DNA of 5,949 nt, taken from NCBI GenBank assembly GCA_023230825.1, contig JALNWO010000106.1:1-5949 (forward strand), in the 5' to 3' direction. The notes below the pieces were generated by a model that had not been told where the DNA came from, ran no database searches, and saw only the letters and a list, made by a program, of their open reading frames with translations. A program made the position numbers and the translations under genes. Every line of letters begins with the position of its first letter. The first letter of the stretch is position 1. Shown in pieces: positions 4,873 through 5,949 of this stretch. This stretch comes from Acholeplasmataceae bacterium (lineage in GTDB: Bacteria > Bacillota_I > Bacilli_A > Acholeplasmatales > Acholeplasmataceae).

Positions 4873-5949
4873 AAGACAATACTTCCCGTCTCTTTATCAA
4901 ATAAGAGGATTTTCCCATCTTTAACGCCTATTGATATTTCTTCTTTTCCAGCAATACTATCTGAATCAACAACCGCACGGACTTGTGATTCTCCAAAATT
5001 AAATCTAATCATGGTGTCTCGACCAATCACTTCGATTTCTACTTCATCGCGTTTAAATTTAAAAACACCATTTTCTGATATGCGGAAATCTTCTGGGCGA
5101 ATACCAACATCGTATTCTCCATCTTTCGCGTTGGTTTTTCCTAAAACAAAATCGCCAATTAAAATTTCATTTTTTAAAACTTTTGCTTCTGCAGTATTAA
5201 TTGGTGGGCTGCCTAAAAACTTTGCTACAAACAAGTTCTTAGGATTATTGTAAATATTTTGTGGACTATCCATTTGTTGTTCGCGACCAAAATCGAGGAC
5301 AATCATTAGATCACTAATACTCATGGCTTCTTCTTGGTCATGGGTAACGAAAATAGTGGTAATTCCTGTTTCTCGTTGAATTCTTTTAATCTCTTCACGC
5401 ATTTGTAATCTTAAACGAGCATCAAGATTTGATAGCGGTTCATCTAAAAGTAAAACATCAGGTTTTTTAACTAACGCTCTAGCAATCGCAACCCGTTGCT
5501 GTTGTCCACCTGAAAGTTCAGCTGGTTTTTTATTAAGTTGGTCGCCAATTCCTACTAATTCTGCCATCTCTTCTACAAGTTTCAAAGCTTCACTACGGTG
5601 TACTTTCATGTTTTCTAGTGGGAACATGATGTTTTGACGTACAGTCATATGTGGGTAGAGTGCGTAATTTTGAAAAACAAGACCAATGCCCCGTTGATCT
5701 GGCGAAACTCTAGTGACATCATTATCACCAAAATAGATTTTTCCTGCTGTAGGTTTTAACAAGCCAGCAATCATATAAAGGGTTGTTGATTTACCACAAC
5801 CAGATGGACCAAGTAAACTAACTAGTTTCCCTGGCGGGATGACAACATCTAAATCATCTACTGCCAGTGTTTCATTTCCTCTCTTATCCGTAAAAATTTT
5901 GGTTAGGTTTTCAAGACGAATTGATAAACCTGAATCGTTTGTGTCGAAA
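4869..5949 (-). CDS. ABC importer ATP-binding protein, MalK/UgpC/MsmK type, N-terminus outside the window
   Basis: This is the cytoplasmic ATPase that powers uptake, expected as a homodimer under the two permeases. The frame is open to the right edge, giving 359 visible residues; no ATG, GTG or TTG start fits before the edge, so the start lies outside. Numbering from the first visible residue: Walker A GPSGCGKST (47-55), Q-loop Q93 in FQNYALYPH, signature LSGGQQQRVAIARAL (145-159), Walker B LLLDE with D169-E170, D-loop SNLDARL, and H-loop H203 in VTHDQEEAMS. All catalytic elements are intact. The C-terminal third has the MalK-type linker FLGSPPINT and a TOBE/MOP-like beta domain with VGIRPEDF. 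Usual length is about 360-375 residues, so only a few to about 15 are missing. The gene ends in TGA overlapping the next ATG, showing that TGA is a stop in this genome; reading through as Trp would run into the next gene out of frame. In some Firmicutes one such ATPase serves several importers. Confidence 0.96.
   Translation of the reverse strand, partial: FDTNDSGLSIRLENLTKIFTDKRGNETLAVDDLDVVIPPGKLVSLLGPSGCGKSTTLYMIAGLLKPTAGKIYFGDNDVTRVSPDQRGIGLVFQNYALYPHMTVRQNIMFPLENMKVHRSEALKLVEEMAELVGIGDQLNKKPAELSGGQQQRVAIARALVKKPDVLLLDEPLSNLDARLRLQMREEIKRIQRETGITTIFVTHDQEEAMSISDLMIVLDFGREQQMDSPQNIYNNPKNLFVAKFLGSPPINTAEAKVLKNEILIGDFVLGKTNAKDGEYDVGIRPEDFRISENGVFKFKRDEVEIEVIGRDTMIRFNFGESQVRAVVDSDSIAGKEEISIGVKDGKILLFDKETGSIVL
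4882..4887 (-). promoter_or_regulatory. Weak Shine-Dalgarno-like GGGAAG before the first permease
   Basis: GGGAAG at 4887-4882, inside the end of the ATPase gene, is the only purine-rich match near the permease start. It lies nine bases before the ATG at 4872 and twelve before the one at 4869, slightly favouring 4872. It is clearly weaker than the sites of the other genes here, which fits initiation helped by ribosomes terminating at the overlapping TGA. Confidence 0.45.

Overview
The window is AT-rich bacterial DNA, and every gene in it is read from the minus strand, so transcription runs from right to left. It holds most of one operon for a carbohydrate-type ABC importer of the MalFGK / UgpAEC / Msm class (CUT1-like). 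The base composition, the very strong AGGAGG ribosome binding sites, the lipoprotein binding protein and the divergent permeases suggest a Bacillota or Mollicutes-like organism such as an Acholeplasma or Izemoplasma relative. TGA is used as a real stop at the end of the ATPase gene, and the Trp codon checked is TGG. This argues against the code-4 mycoplasmas and spiroplasmas. The taxonomic guess is inference from composition and style, not from a search.

In transcription order: (1) the ATP-binding subunit (5949 to 4869) lacks only its extreme N-terminus, which lies beyond the right edge. (2) A MalF/UgpA-type permease (4872 to 3805) has an ATGA stop/start overlap with the ATPase. (3) A MalG/UgpE-type permease (3791 to 2100) is about twice the usual length. 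It carries about 280 extra N-terminal residues: a two-helix membrane hairpin, a long basic amphipathic or hydrophobic helical tract, and a charged coiled-coil-like segment. (4) A 648-residue lipoprotein solute-binding protein (2086 to 140) has two tandem Ig-like domains between its lipid anchor and the UgpB-like binding domain. (5) After an 81-nt gap containing a TATAAT box inside an inverted repeat, a further gene begins at 58 and leaves the left edge. It has a strong ribosome binding site, and its 19 visible residues look like a signal peptide.

The parts together form a complete importer: an external lipid-anchored receptor, two different six-helix permease cores and one ATPase subunit type expected to act as a dimer. 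The substrate cannot be read from the sequence; a sugar, oligosaccharide or glycerol-phosphate compound is the family expectation. Both junctions after the first permease share one design: a 13-nt gap in which the downstream Shine-Dalgarno overlaps or abuts the upstream stop codon. I see no RNA gene, insertion sequence, CRISPR array or intrinsic terminator, and no gene-free stretch over 300 bases. The most unusual content is the pair of accessory regions: Ig-like modules on the outside (receptor) and a membrane/coiled-coil extension mostly on the inside (permease).
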